Assembly (NCBI GenBank): GCA_013288905.1
Contig: JABDAW010000004.1
Span: 1 to 42,273, forward strand
Direction: 5' to 3'
Origin: Bacteroidota bacterium
GTDB taxonomy: Bacteria > Bacteroidota > Bacteroidia > AKYH767-A > JABDAW01
Length of the DNA: 42,273 nucleotides
The position numbers and the translations under genes were made by a program. Shown here piece after piece: positions 1-8,483 of the stretch (the first letter of the stretch is position 1; every line of letters begins with the position of its first letter). A model generated the notes under the pieces. That model did not search any database and was not told where the DNA came from. It was given only the letters and a program-made list of their open reading frames with translations.

Positions 1-3000
1 AAGCGTGCCATTGAGAACCAAGGTATCTCCGGTACAAAGAGATGTTGCATTAGCAGTGATTTGAGCCACGGGATTAGAAAGGACAACGGTAGCTGTGGCG
101 GAGGTAACGATATTACAGGAAGTAACAACACAGGTATAGGAGCCGCTAAGATGAACCCATTGCGTGAGGCTGTTTCCTGATAGCGGACTAAGCCAGTTGA
201 TAGTGCTCCCCTGGCTTGCTACAACGCTCAACTGCACCGAGTCTCCCGGACAAAACATGACATCCGGCAAGACCTCAACATAAGGAGTTCCGTACTGATC
301 AACTTCCACATCATTAGTAACCAACTGGCAACCACCGACATCAGAAAACAGACAATAATAATCTCCGGCAGTGGTGGCATAAACGGTATCATCATTCCCG
401 CCAAAAGGACCATTAGGACCTTGCCAATTATAGGTTCCTGTGCCATTACAAATCAACTGAACAGAATCATTAGGGCAGATTAATCCATCTGAAGGAGTCA
501 TGGTGATGAGGGGTTGGGGCATGGTTGTAATGGTTATAGTAGCTATAAAACTTTCTTGTGATCTACATCCATAAATATTAGTATCCATTTCATAGTATGA
601 AATTTCATAAACTCCAGTGTGGGTAGCATAAATACTATCGGTTGTTTTCCCTGTATTCCAATGATAGGAAGGCAATCCGCTACCGATTAATAAGATACTA
701 TCTCCTGGACAAAGTACCGTATTCCCTGTTATATTTGGGTAGTAAGGAATTAAGGTAGGGACTGGATTAACGATAATATAAATCCGCCTGGTAACAGTGT
801 CTATTGAAACAGGACCGCAAGAAGTTTGTCTTGTAATAATAGCAGTAATTGTGTACCAATTGGTTAATGCCGGATAAAATACATCATCATTTACTTGTGT
901 AAAAGGATTATAAGATAGTACAGGATTTGTTGACCATTGGATGCTTTCAGAATTACCTGCATAAGGGTCATAAGCTAATTGAATAGGATCATAAATTATT
1001 TGTCTTAAAGGATCAGAAATAGAATCGAATAAAATCATTTCAAAATAACCGTTGGCACATAAGGAAATCGTATCCTTATGAGAAGTATCATTAGGGCAAA
1101 TCATCCCTGGAATAATCGGAGTAAGCAAGCTATCAACAACAATCTGAACCTGATTGAAATTAATGCATCCGAAAGAGTCTGTAACTGTAATGCGTATATT
1201 CTCTGCATGGGTTACAGTGATCGTAGAATCATTTAGTGGACCACCTTGCCATTGGTACTTGACACTATCTAAATTTCCCGCATTTAATATAACAATAGAA
1301 TCAGGCTTACATAAAACAATTGCTGTTGTATTAGTAGCATTTATGTTGATATTATGATTATCGGTAATGGTAGGTATTGGGGGATCAGGATGTATAGTTA
1401 CATAGATAGAATCATGAGAAGTAAAGCATCCATCAGCAGTGGTCATGGTAACACTGTAATATCCTGGAGAATTAACATTGTAAATAACCTCCGAGTTAGA
1501 TAAAGTTGACCAATTAAAGAGAAGGGAATTATAATAATAGACACAAATGTTAGCATAGGCACTCAAAGTCCCTTCTACACAAAATGAAACAGAATCTATG
1601 CGTTGACCTGTTATATAATTCTCATCGATTACAACTCCTTTAAAATCACGATTACACGAGGAATCTGTTCTCCTATATAAATCTAAAGGTTGTCTTGCGG
1701 GATCAACAGCCCTTGCAATGAATATATCACTGTTTCCTGATGTGCCTATTTCAACATAATTATTATAACTACTATCTCCGCAATAAGGGATATGCGAACA
1801 ACCAAAATTGTTAACTCCTGTATTATATCCTAAGAAATGATTTTGTCTCATGGGGAAAAACAAATCTGGTGAATTGAAGCTTCCTGTAATTACTGCATTT
1901 TGTGAAGTATCTATCACAATCCCATTACCATAATCATTATCAACACCTCCTATTTGACGCGCCCACTGCCATGCTCCCGCAGCATTCCACTTCGAGACAA
2001 AGATGTCGGAATAGCCGACACTGTTGAAGATGCCTTGCCCATAAACATCGGCGTATTTGTTGAGGCGGCATCCGAAATCTCCTATTACATAGAGATTATT
2101 GGTGGCATCTATCGCTATGCCATGTGAGGTGAGGGCACCGTCAGAACTGCTGGCTGCATTCCAAAGCAGGTTCCCATTGGCATCATATTTTGCTACAAAG
2201 ATTCTGTTGAAATAAGGATCATTCAGCGTGAAGTTTGTAGGAGCAGCAAAGAAGATTAAGTTGCCCTGAAAGTCGCCAGTGATGATAGGATTGCCTGCAT
2301 TATCCAAGACAATTCCTGTAGGAAGGTCTTCGCCGCCGCCACCCGCCCTTCGAAACCATAATTCATTGCCATTGGCATCATATTTTATCAGGAAAATAGC
2401 ATTGTACATCGGGTTGTCATGAACAAATTCAAAGGTGATGGTATCAGAGAATTGCCCGGTAACATAAATATTCCCAGTGCCATCGGCAGCCACACCCAGC
2501 CCGCGATCCACATAAGGTGCCGCACCTTGTTTCACCCAGAGGAAATTACCGTTAGCATCCAATTTCACTGTGAAGACATCTATGCTGCTATCCATACTTA
2601 TCAAATGATAGGGACCGAAGTTTGCCGAGTCTTTAAACTGCCCGGTAACAATGACATTGCCGCTATTATCAACAGTAATTGCATTCCCAATATCGCTCGC
2701 TGCACCACCGCAACTCGCCGCCCAGAGACAGGTTCCGGCACTGTCATATTTCGCAATGAAAACATCCTGAAGACCTTCCGAAGTAACGCTATGCGTCCCG
2801 AAGTGCGCCGTTCCATAAAAGAAGCCCGTAATATAACTGTTGCCTTGAGCATCCGCCTTGATGGCAGTGGGTTTGTCGGTGCCTCCGCCGCCCGCTCGTA
2901 CTGCCCAGATATATTGCCCTGCATGATTTAATTTGGTGATATAAATATCCGTAGAACCCGCCGAACTCAAAGTCGTAGTGCCAAAGGTGGCGGTGGTAGT

Positions 3001-3162
3001 GAAATATCCTGTGGAATAGGAATTGCCATTGACATCGGTGGAGATGCTGATGCCTTCATCAATCGTGGAACCGCCGGCGCGCTCGACCCAGAAGGTTTGA
3101 GCATCACAATTGATAATTGACAATTGACAATTGATAATCAGGAAGAGGATGGTTCTTTTCAT
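1..3162 (-). CDS. SBBP-repeat / Ig-like-repeat secreted surface protein (partial, C-terminus beyond window)
   Basis: Open minus-strand frame from the ATG at 3162 to the window edge: 1054 codons and no stop. The N-terminus MKRTILFLIINCQLSIINC looks like a signal peptide. Residues ~20-500 hold about seven SBBP-type beta-propeller-like repeats, each with a 'D..GN.Y.TG.F' core and an 'ANG..LW....GG' turn. From ~residue 540 come repeated Ig/PKD-like modules marked by CPGDSILL, CPNDSVQL, CPGDSVQL and CTGDTLVL. Such Bacteroidota proteins are usually exported by T9SS and end in a sorting domain; that end is outside the window, so T9SS export is inferred. A full Bacteroidota promoter lies just upstream. 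Part of the signal peptide is encoded by the low-complexity word CAATTGACAATTGATA. Probable role: adhesion or another surface function; substrate unknown. Confidence 0.85.
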   Translation of the reverse strand, partial: MKRTILFLIINCQLSIINCDAQTFWVERAGGSTIDEGISISTDVNGNSYSTGYFTTTATFGTTTLSSAGSTDIYITKLNHAGQYIWAVRAGGGGTDKPTAIKADAQGNSYITGFFYGTAHFGTHSVTSEGLQDVFIAKYDSAGTCLWAASCGGAASDIGNAITVDNSGNVIVTGQFKDSANFGPYHLISMDSSIDVFTVKLDANGNFLWVKQGAAPYVDRGLGVAADGTGNIYVTGQFSDTITFEFVHDNPMYNAIFLIKYDANGNELWFRRAGGGGEDLPTGIVLDNAGNPIITGDFQGNLIFFAAPTNFTLNDPYFNRIFVAKYDANGNLLWNAASSSDGALTSHGIAIDATNNLYVIGDFGCRLNKYADVYGQGIFNSVGYSDIFVSKWNAAGAWQWARQIGGVDNDYGNGIVIDTSQNAVITGSFNSPDLFFPMRQNHFLGYNTGVNNFGCSHIPYCGDSSYNNYVEIGTSGNSDIFIARAVDPARQPLDLYRRTDSSCNRDFKGVVIDENYITGQRIDSVSFCVEGTLSAYANICVYYYNSLLFNWSTLSNSEVIYNVNSPGYYSVTMTTADGCFTSHDSIYVTIHPDPPIPTITDNHNININATNTTAIVLCKPDSIVILNAGNLDSVKYQWQGGPLNDSTITVTHAENIRITVTDSFGCINFNQVQIVVDSLLTPIIPGMICPNDTSHKDTISLCANGYFEMILFDSISDPLRQIIYDPIQLAYDPYAGNSESIQWSTNPVLSYNPFTQVNDDVFYPALTNWYTITAIITRQTSCGPVSIDTVTRRIYIIVNPVPTLIPYYPNITGNTVLCPGDSILLIGSGLPSYHWNTGKTTDSIYATHTGVYEISYYEMDTNIYGCRSQESFIATITITTMPQPLITMTPSDGLICPNDSVQLICNGTGTYNWQGPNGPFGGNDDTVYATTAGDYYCLFSDVGGCQLVTNDVEVDQYGTPYVEVLPDVMFCPGDSVQLSVVASQGSTINWLSPLSGNSLTQWVHLSGSYTCVVTSCNIVTSATATVVLSNPVAQITANATSLCTGDTLVLNGTL

Positions 3163-3188
3163 CAGCGCAGTATTTGTAATTAAGGCTA

Positions 3189-3219
3189 CAAAATTAGGTA
3201 ATAATTTATTAACATCAAA
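3189..3219 (-). promoter_or_regulatory. Bacteroidota sigma promoter (TTTG-N19-TAATTTTG)
   Basis: On the minus strand TTTG (3219-3216) is followed after exactly 19 bases by TAATTTTG (3196-3189). This matches the Bacteroidota -33/-7 consensus TTTG...TAnnTTTG. Transcription would start near 3182, about 20 nt before the ATG at 3162 of the SBBP-repeat protein. It is the most complete promoter I found in the window. Confidence 0.6.
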
Positions 3220-3431
3220 ATCGAGAAGCAGATTTTGGGGCTTGAAATGTTTAAGTAATTCGATAATAAAAAAGGACATTTTTAATTTATTCCCCAAAAT
3301 ATCTTTCCTCGAATGAAGAATAATGTCCGGAATAATACTGCTGTTTTATTCATGGCAGCTCCCAGAAAAAGGAGCAGCTATTAATAAATCAGCAAAGGAA
3401 ACAGTATGAAAGAAATAAATACGACCCTAAC

Positions 3432-3641
3432 TTCAATTGGGGTCGTACTTTCTTTAATTGGGGTCGTACTTTCTTCAATTGGGGTCGTACTTTCTTCAAT
3501 TGGGGTCGTACTTTCTTTAATTGGGGTCGTGCTTTCTTCAATTGGGGTCGTACTTTCTTTAATTGGGGTCGTACTTTCTTCAATTGGGGTCGTACCAACT
3601 TCAATTAGTATCATACCAACTGCAATTAGGGTGTGGTTAAT
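3432..3641. repeat. Tandem array of 21-bp units (8 good + 2 decayed copies)
   Basis: Eight nearly identical 21-bp units of the form TT(C/T)AATTGGGGTCGTACTTTC fill 3432-3599. They alternate TTCAATT and TTTAATT, and one copy has GTGC for GTAC. Two degenerate units follow (3600-3641). An inverted fragment TACGACCC lies just before the array (3418-3425). Because 21 is a multiple of three, frames stay open on both strands (SSIGVVL, KKVRPQL, EESTTPI heptads), but none has gene-like flanks. Apart from the promoter at 3189-3219 and the palindromic element at 3732-3787, I see nothing else in 3163-3810. Confidence 0.9.
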
Positions 3642-3731
3642 GTCTCCGGCGGTCGGATTTTAGGTGTAAAACCCTCTGAAAAGGATAAAATCATCAGTAA
3701 ATACTCCATTAAATAAGGCACATTTTTTCTA

Positions 3732-3787
3732 TCCTTTTATGACATTCCCCCTTTTCGGGGAATGCAATAAAAGGAAGATTGTCATAA
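3732..3787. repeat. 44-nt palindromic element, copy A, with overlapping outer stem
   Basis: TCCTTTTAT (3732-3740) pairs with ATAAAAGGA (3767-3775) around an inner hairpin ATTCCCC/GGGGAAT (3744-3750/3757-3763). A second perfect stem, TTATGACA (3737-3744)/TGTCATAA (3780-3787), shares bases with the first, so the two are mutually exclusive. The element lies about 25 nt past the rluD stop in rluD's transcription direction. A second copy with the same 44-nt length and the same ends is at 29165-29208, past the polA stop. It could be a 3'-UTR structure or a miniature repeat. Confidence 0.5.
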
Positions 3788-3810
3788 TTCCGATGAACCG
3801 GAATCATAAC

Positions 3811-4848
3811 TTATAACTCCTTATTTGTGGAATACGCTCTCCATTTCTCCAGCAATTCAAGGAAATCATCGGGCAGATCGCTCTCGAAGAAAACTTTCTT
3901 TTTAGTGGAAGGATGGATGAAGCCAAGGGACTTCGCATGAAGAGCCTGGCGGGGTAATATCTTGAAACAATTCTCGATGAATTGCTTGTATTTCGTGAAG
4001 GTGGTGCCTTTCAGAATCTTGTCGCCGCCATAAGTGGCATCATTGAATAAAGGGTGTTTCAGGTATTTGAAGTGCGCACGAATCTGGTGCGTCCTGCCGG
4101 TCTCCAGCTTGCATTCCACAAGGGTCACATAGCCGAAACGCTCGATGACTTTGTAATGAGTGATGGCTTCTTTGCCGTATTCCCCACCAGGGAAAACCTC
4201 CATCACGGTGCGGTCTTTAAGGCTCCTGCCGATGTGCCCGGTAATGGTGCCCTCATCCTCCTTGAAGTCTCCCCAAACCAATGCCTGGTAAGTCCTTTCG
4301 ATGGTATGATCGAAGAATTCCTTGGCAAGCATCTGCATGGCAAGTTCGGTCTTGGCAATGACCAATAACCCCGAAGTATTTTTATCAATACGATGCACCA
4401 AGCCAGGACGGATGCCATGTTCGTTACTTGAAGGCAGGTTCTGGAAATGATACACCAAAGCATTGACCAACGTGCCGGTATAGTTGCCATGCCCGGGATG
4501 CACCACCATTCCCGCCTCCTTATTGACGACCACTACCTCATGATCTTCATGCAATATATTCAAAGGAATATTTTCGGGATAAACCTCTGTATCCCTCGGC
4601 GGATGCGCCATCACGATAGAGATAATATCGGCAGGACGCACCTTGTAATTAGATTTTACAGGCTTCTCATTCACAAGAATGCTATCAGCCTCGGCAGCAT
4701 GTTGAATCTTGCTACGCGAAGCATTCTGAATATGATTCATCAGCCACTTATCAATCCTTAAAGGCGACTGCCCTTTATCAACCGTGAACCTGTGATGCTC
4801 GAATAATTCCTGGTCTTCCTGATCTGGAAGGTCGTGTTCGTTTTCCAT
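3811..4848 (-). CDS. rluD: RluD-family 23S rRNA pseudouridine synthase
   Basis: 345 aa, normal for the RluA/RluD family. Isomerises specific uridines in 23S rRNA; acts in the cytoplasm. An S4 RNA-binding domain covers ~26-80 (RIDKWLMNHI...ILVNEKPVKSNYKVRPAD). The catalytic domain has VHPGHGNYTGTLVNAL (~116-131) and the signature GLVHRIDKNTSGLLVI with catalytic Asp155 (HRID), then GRTHQIRAH. It lies at the end of the PASTA > T9SS > HEPN > MNT > RluD run, 55 bp behind MNT. PASTA-rluD proximity is common in Bacteroidota, so the three genes between them look inserted. The family call is solid; D versus another RluA-class specificity is inferred. Confidence 0.93.
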   Translation of the reverse strand: MENEHDLPDQEDQELFEHHRFTVDKGQSPLRIDKWLMNHIQNASRSKIQHAAEADSILVNEKPVKSNYKVRPADIISIVMAHPPRDTEVYPENIPLNILHEDHEVVVVNKEAGMVVHPGHGNYTGTLVNALVYHFQNLPSSNEHGIRPGLVHRIDKNTSGLLVIAKTELAMQMLAKEFFDHTIERTYQALVWGDFKEDEGTITGHIGRSLKDRTVMEVFPGGEYGKEAITHYKVIERFGYVTLVECKLETGRTHQIRAHFKYLKHPLFNDATYGGDKILKGTTFTKYKQFIENCFKILPRQALHAKSLGFIHPSTKKKVFFESDLPDDFLELLEKWRAYSTNKEL

Positions 4849-4860
4849 TTATTATTAGTT

Positions 4861-4894
4861 ATGAGTTTTGAATTATGAGCAGTGAAAAACTCAT
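4861..4894. repeat. Short low-complexity palindrome between MNT and rluD
   Basis: ATGAGTTTT (4861-4869) is perfectly inverted as AAAACTCAT (4886-4894). It uses the same ATGAGTTATGAG word family as the larger palindrome at 37613-37671. It fills most of the 55-bp gap before rluD. Confidence 0.55.
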
Positions 4895-4903
4895 AGTAAT
4901 TTA

Positions 4904-5221
4904 TTAAGCAACTATTTTGCTTTGATAGAATTTCTTAATCTGCGATTCTTCGTATTCAGAAGGAGTCATGTTTAAAATATCCATCGGCACCATAAACTTT
5001 CTTAAGGTTTGAACTTCAGGATTCATGGTCATTTTAGCCCTTTGGAATATATCTTTGTTTTCGAAGTCATCAGAAATAATGATTAAATCCAAATCACTTC
5101 CCGGTCGAATTTCTCCTGATAATGCCGAACCAAACAATGCGATTGAGTTCACTTTTAATCCACTTTGAATATAAAGACTTTTGAGATATTGAATGATTTC
5201 TTCTACTGTTGCTTTATCCAT
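4904..5221 (-). CDS. MNT-type nucleotidyltransferase (HEPN-MNT pair, likely antitoxin)
   Basis: 105 aa, a minimal nucleotidyltransferase of the pol-beta fold. The motif LFGSALSGEIRPGSDLDLII shows GS followed by the metal-binding D-L-D pair, as in MNT antitoxins. Its start overlaps the 3' end of the HEPN gene by 19 nt, so the two are cotranslated. In known HEPN-MNT modules the MNT protein neutralises or nucleotidylates the HEPN partner. This pair is distinct from the HepT/MntA pair at 21.8-22.5 kb: the order is HEPN then MNT in both, but the sequences are unrelated beyond the fold motifs. The substrate is not visible from sequence. Confidence 0.85.
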   Translation of the reverse strand: MDKATVEEIIQYLKSLYIQSGLKVNSIALFGSALSGEIRPGSDLDLIIISDDFENKDIFQRAKMTMNPEVQTLRKFMVPMDILNMTPSEYEESQIKKFYQSKIVA

Positions 5222-5586
5222 GATTGTAATTCTTTAGTTTGAGTTAATATATCTATCGTAATTTCTTTCGAATAGGTTGAAAATAGTTTTCTAAGGTCTT
5301 CCGGATATCTTGTAGGAATAGAAACTTTATTGAGGGTATTGATGAATTCAAAATCTTCTTCATTCATTTTAAGTTCTAACTTTTCAATAAAATAAATCAG
5401 GTTATGTGTTTTGGAAGGAAACTCGCCCGTCATCTTAATTAGCAATCCTTTCAAAGCTTTTTCAAGACTCAAATGACACATAAAAATACAATAAACGTTC
5501 CTACCTGAAGTGAGCATATCATTTGCTGTTTCTAAATCATAATCGGATTGAAAATACCATTCTTCATAATCCTTCCACTTTTCCAT
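5203..5586 (-). CDS. HEPN-domain protein (partner of MNT)
   Basis: 127 aa, all-helical HEPN domain. Recognisable pieces are the early WYFQSDYDLETANDML helix, CHLSLEKALKGLLI, FPSKTHNLIYFIEKL and PTRYPEDLRKLF. The 'THNL' and 'RYPEDL' elements are typical of HEPN proteins paired with MNT. I do not see the RNase-type R-x4-6-H motif (no Arg at the right spacing before the His), so ribonuclease activity is uncertain. The ATG directly follows the TAA of the T9SS protein gene with no gap, and its 3' end overlaps MNT. It is transcribed with the PASTA-rluD run, an odd place for a TA-like module. Confidence 0.82.
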   Translation of the reverse strand: MEKWKDYEEWYFQSDYDLETANDMLTSGRNVYCIFMCHLSLEKALKGLLIKMTGEFPSKTHNLIYFIEKLELKMNEEDFEFINTLNKVSIPTRYPEDLRKLFSTYSKEITIDILTQTKELQSWIKQQ

Positions 5587-7593
5587 TTAACGATTGATGA
5601 TTAGCTTATCGGTAAAGGAAGTCAGCGTCTTGGTATCAGTTACCTTTATCAGATAAAACCCTTCGCTGACGGATGAAATATCAATTTGATTCTGGAAGCC
5701 AGCTTGTGAAAGAATCAATCGTTCCTGAGGGTCATATATCTGAACTAATAAATCATTGGCTTGAATATGATCCTGGGAAGTCCAGTTCAGATTGATTTTA
5801 TCAGAAGCAGGGTTAGGAAAGATAGACAACGAAGATGCTAATTGATTATTTATTTTCTTAATGCCTAAGTCCAGAGAACTCCCGAATACCGGGCGAATCA
5901 TGATAGTTCCCTGGACAGTCGAAGGGGACCATGCGCTATTCGTATTGATCCATAATTTCGTTGAATCCCAATTGCTGTTTTCATCAAGACCAATGGCTAA
6001 AGGATTAGAATTGTCAAACCAATCAATGCCATCAATGAATCCAAAGTAATAAGTTCCTGCCGTCAAGTAGGGAATACTAAAAATGGTATCTTGATTCAGT
6101 CCTCTAAAAACATTTACAGTATTAGAATCTAATCTGTAATAAGTAAATCCATTAAGTTCAGTTGAGTCATAATTCGGCAACAATCCTGATTTGACATAGA
6201 TAAGGTTTCCGGGCTGGCCACCCGCGTCACCCCATATAGCAATACTAAAATCATACTGCCTTGTGTCATATACCAGGTGAGGCCAGAAAATATATACTCC
6301 TTCACAAGTATCACTCTTTGTAGTAGTGAATTGCATAGCAATTTCTCCACCGGGAGCATTTACTAATCCTAAACCCCATTCCGCAGTGCCATCATCATAA
6401 GCATAAAAGTCCGAGAAACGCTGGACATTCTTGATAGTGTCATTTGATAAAACAGCATCGCCTGCAGTATTTTCAATGTAATGTATCACGGTGAACTCTG
6501 CAAAATCTGTATCGCTGACATTCGTTGGAAAAGCGAATGCTGAAGGTGCTCCATTTGCCTTAATAAGAATGAGTGAATCATTACTCATCGCATTAAAACT
6601 ATATCCGGCATTGCCAGTACCGGGATATATATATATCGGGGTAGGATTACCATATTCATAAATTTGTGAATGGAGGAAGATGACCGGGGAATCTATATAA
6701 TTATTCCTGATGACTAAAGGATATTGAATAACCATTTGGCTTGCCGTATCTGATGCCTTGTAATGGGTCCAGGGCATCTGACTATAATTCTTCAGGAAAG
6801 AAGGTCCCCGATATACAAATGCCATATCAAGCAATGTGGTATCCGATGGGCTTCGATTATTATTCATCACCACATAATCTATATTCCAAATAGCCTCCAT
6901 TCCAAAGCCTGAAACAAGATTCATGAACCTGAACTGGAAATACGAAGTCCTGAAAGTATCAACAAGGGTGTCGTATGTAAATCCATTAAAATAATAAATC
7001 GTATCGTAAACATGAACGAATACCTGCTGAAAATTAGTAGGTGATGAATTACCATCAGCTTCCCAAACAGTAACCCATACGCTGTCTTTATTCATGAATT
7101 GAAGAATAAGAGAATCCCCGTCATTAGGAGCAAGTGCTCTTCCGCCTGATTGATAAAAGAAACTTAAATAAATAGTAGAATCGGTGGCATAGGGAGCACT
7201 TAAATCAATAGGTCTGGAGGTAAGAGTATCAGCAGGATAATCACCGGAAGGAGCATTCAAATAAGGAACTCCGACGCTATCCAAACCATCAAAAGTCGCA
7301 ACTCCTATCGTAGGGGGATCAACAGGAAAATCTTCATTGATATATACACTCTTCCCGATCCATTTATTGGAATCAGGATAGACATAACTCGTTGAGAAAT
7401 CATCAAAGAAAGGCAAGCTCAATGCCGATTGGATATGTTTCTCCTGGTGCACTCGTTCAGGATGATCCTTGGCATATTGCTGAAGAAGGGCATTTCCTGC
7501 AATTGGGATTTTTGTTTCTTGAGCGACACTACTCAAGTTCATTAAAACAAGAATCAAGAAAAATGTGCGGGTTAAAAGTTTTATTAATTTCAT
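5587..7593 (-). CDS. Secreted protein with T9SS type A C-terminal sorting domain
   Basis: 668 aa. The N-terminal signal peptide MKLIKLLTRTFFLILVLMNL ends in SSVAQ. The body is rich in Asp, Tyr and Thr, with jelly-roll-like beta segments (LSAPYATDSTIYLSFFYQ, YDDGTAEWGLGL), but I recognise no catalytic domain. The last ~80 residues are a typical por-secretion sorting domain: SIFPNPASDKINLNW, a middle strand QIYDPQERLI, and GFYLIKVTDTKT...FTDKLIINR. The protein is therefore predicted to cross the outer membrane by T9SS and be anchored or released. Its ATG overlaps the PASTA stop as ATGA, and its stop abuts the HEPN start. Function beyond secretion is unknown. Confidence 0.85.
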   Translation of the reverse strand: MKLIKLLTRTFFLILVLMNLSSVAQETKIPIAGNALLQQYAKDHPERVHQEKHIQSALSLPFFDDFSTSYVYPDSNKWIGKSVYINEDFPVDPPTIGVATFDGLDSVGVPYLNAPSGDYPADTLTSRPIDLSAPYATDSTIYLSFFYQSGGRALAPNDGDSLILQFMNKDSVWVTVWEADGNSSPTNFQQVFVHVYDTIYYFNGFTYDTLVDTFRTSYFQFRFMNLVSGFGMEAIWNIDYVVMNNNRSPSDTTLLDMAFVYRGPSFLKNYSQMPWTHYKASDTASQMVIQYPLVIRNNYIDSPVIFLHSQIYEYGNPTPIYIYPGTGNAGYSFNAMSNDSLILIKANGAPSAFAFPTNVSDTDFAEFTVIHYIENTAGDAVLSNDTIKNVQRFSDFYAYDDGTAEWGLGLVNAPGGEIAMQFTTTKSDTCEGVYIFWPHLVYDTRQYDFSIAIWGDAGGQPGNLIYVKSGLLPNYDSTELNGFTYYRLDSNTVNVFRGLNQDTIFSIPYLTAGTYYFGFIDGIDWFDNSNPLAIGLDENSNWDSTKLWINTNSAWSPSTVQGTIMIRPVFGSSLDLGIKKINNQLASSLSIFPNPASDKINLNWTSQDHIQANDLLVQIYDPQERLILSQAGFQNQIDISSVSEGFYLIKVTDTKTLTSFTDKLIINR

Positions 7594-8393
7594 TTGGTTT
7601 TAGGTATTTTAGATAAATTTTGTGTTACGAATAAGTCCACTGATTCGCCCTGACTTATCCTTGTATCTGTTGAGGCTTCCGGCTTCTGTTTATAGACGCG
7701 GAATGCTGCTGTATCATTGATTGGAGAATCTGATACTACTACTCCTTTATTTAACGAGGATGCTTTCAATACAAACAAGGCTTCATCTAATGGCAAGCCT
7801 ATTAACGAAGGGACTTCTACTTTAGTATTTCCCAGCCCGTCGCCCAAAACGAGTGCAATCTCTGAACCTTTTGGGATTTTATCACCAGCTCTTAATAATC
7901 TGCCTTTAAAATAGGTATTCAACACCCTATTCTTAGCTAAATCGGGCTCATAAGAAAGAGTTCCTACTTTCAAACCATAGGTTTCCAGAAAAGCCACCAC
8001 GTAGGGATAAGAATAATCTTCCAAAGAAGGAAACTTCACTTGAGGAGGCACCCTTGCATTCACGGTAATATAAATTGTCCTGTTTTCTTTTACCTTAGCA
8101 TTTGGAATTGGGTCTTGTTCCAAAACGGAACCCTTTGGTTTTTTGATAACAAATATCGAGTCTGCGATTGCATATTTCAAATGTTTGCCATCAAGGAAAT
8201 CATCCAATTTATCAAGAGTCATTCCCTTCAAATCAGGGACGGTAATAGATTCCCCATGCTGGGTATAGCTGTCGAGATAATAATAGATGGAAGTCAGCAA
8301 ACCGAATATCAATACCAGTGCAGCGAGAATATTCAGCAATAGTTTTTTCTTTTGCTTAATAAATTCCCAAACCCTATTCAAGACCTTTTTCAT
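7590..8393 (-). CDS. PASTA-domain membrane protein
   Basis: 267 aa from the ATG at 8393. The longer frame to 8402 uses TTG inside the predicted -7 box and is less likely. One transmembrane helix (~18-40, LLLNILAALVLIFGLLTSIYYYL) follows a basic cytoplasmic tail. Three extracytoplasmic PASTA repeats follow, starting near ITVPDLKGMTLDKL, VKFPSLEDYSYPYV and VEVPSLIGLPLDEA. PASTA domains bind peptidoglycan or muropeptide fragments in other proteins; here there is no kinase or transpeptidase domain, so this is a stand-alone envelope PASTA protein of the kind common in Bacteroidota next to rluD. The stop overlaps the start of the next gene (ATGA). Confidence 0.88.
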   Translation of the reverse strand: MKKVLNRVWEFIKQKKKLLLNILAALVLIFGLLTSIYYYLDSYTQHGESITVPDLKGMTLDKLDDFLDGKHLKYAIADSIFVIKKPKGSVLEQDPIPNAKVKENRTIYITVNARVPPQVKFPSLEDYSYPYVVAFLETYGLKVGTLSYEPDLAKNRVLNTYFKGRLLRAGDKIPKGSEIALVLGDGLGNTKVEVPSLIGLPLDEALFVLKASSLNKGVVVSDSPINDTAAFRVYKQKPEASTDTRISQGESVDLFVTQNLSKIPKTK

Positions 8394-8399
8394 TGGCGG

Positions 8400-8407
8400 C
8401 AAAATTA
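8400..8407 (-). promoter_or_regulatory. -7 box (TAATTTTG) of the PASTA operon
   Basis: TAATTTTG matches TAnnTTTG and ends only 6 nt before the ATG at 8393, so the transcript would be nearly leaderless. I do not see a good -33 TTTG at 19 nt. It supports the 8393 start over the TTG at 8402. Confidence 0.35.
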
Positions 8408-8483
8408 GGAAATTCAGGGACTATTAGGATATGATTTTGGAGCTATTTATTTCTTTCGATCTTGTTTATAACTTACATGATAC

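Noticed and set aside
2419-2931. 170-codon plus-strand ORF and a 107-codon minus ORF inside the SBBP protein gene
   Set aside because: Shadows of the 1054-codon minus-strand frame, which has clear SBBP repeats and Ig motifs.
3432-3641. CRISPR array
   Set aside because: Units are contiguous 21-bp repeats without unique spacers, and no cas genes are present; the same holds for the other two arrays.
3381-3663. Three overlapping frames with 7-residue repeats (TTPIEES, RPQLKKV, SSIGVVL)
   Set aside because: All are translations of the 21-bp array in different frames and strands; mutual overlap excludes all being genes and none has a recognisable start context.
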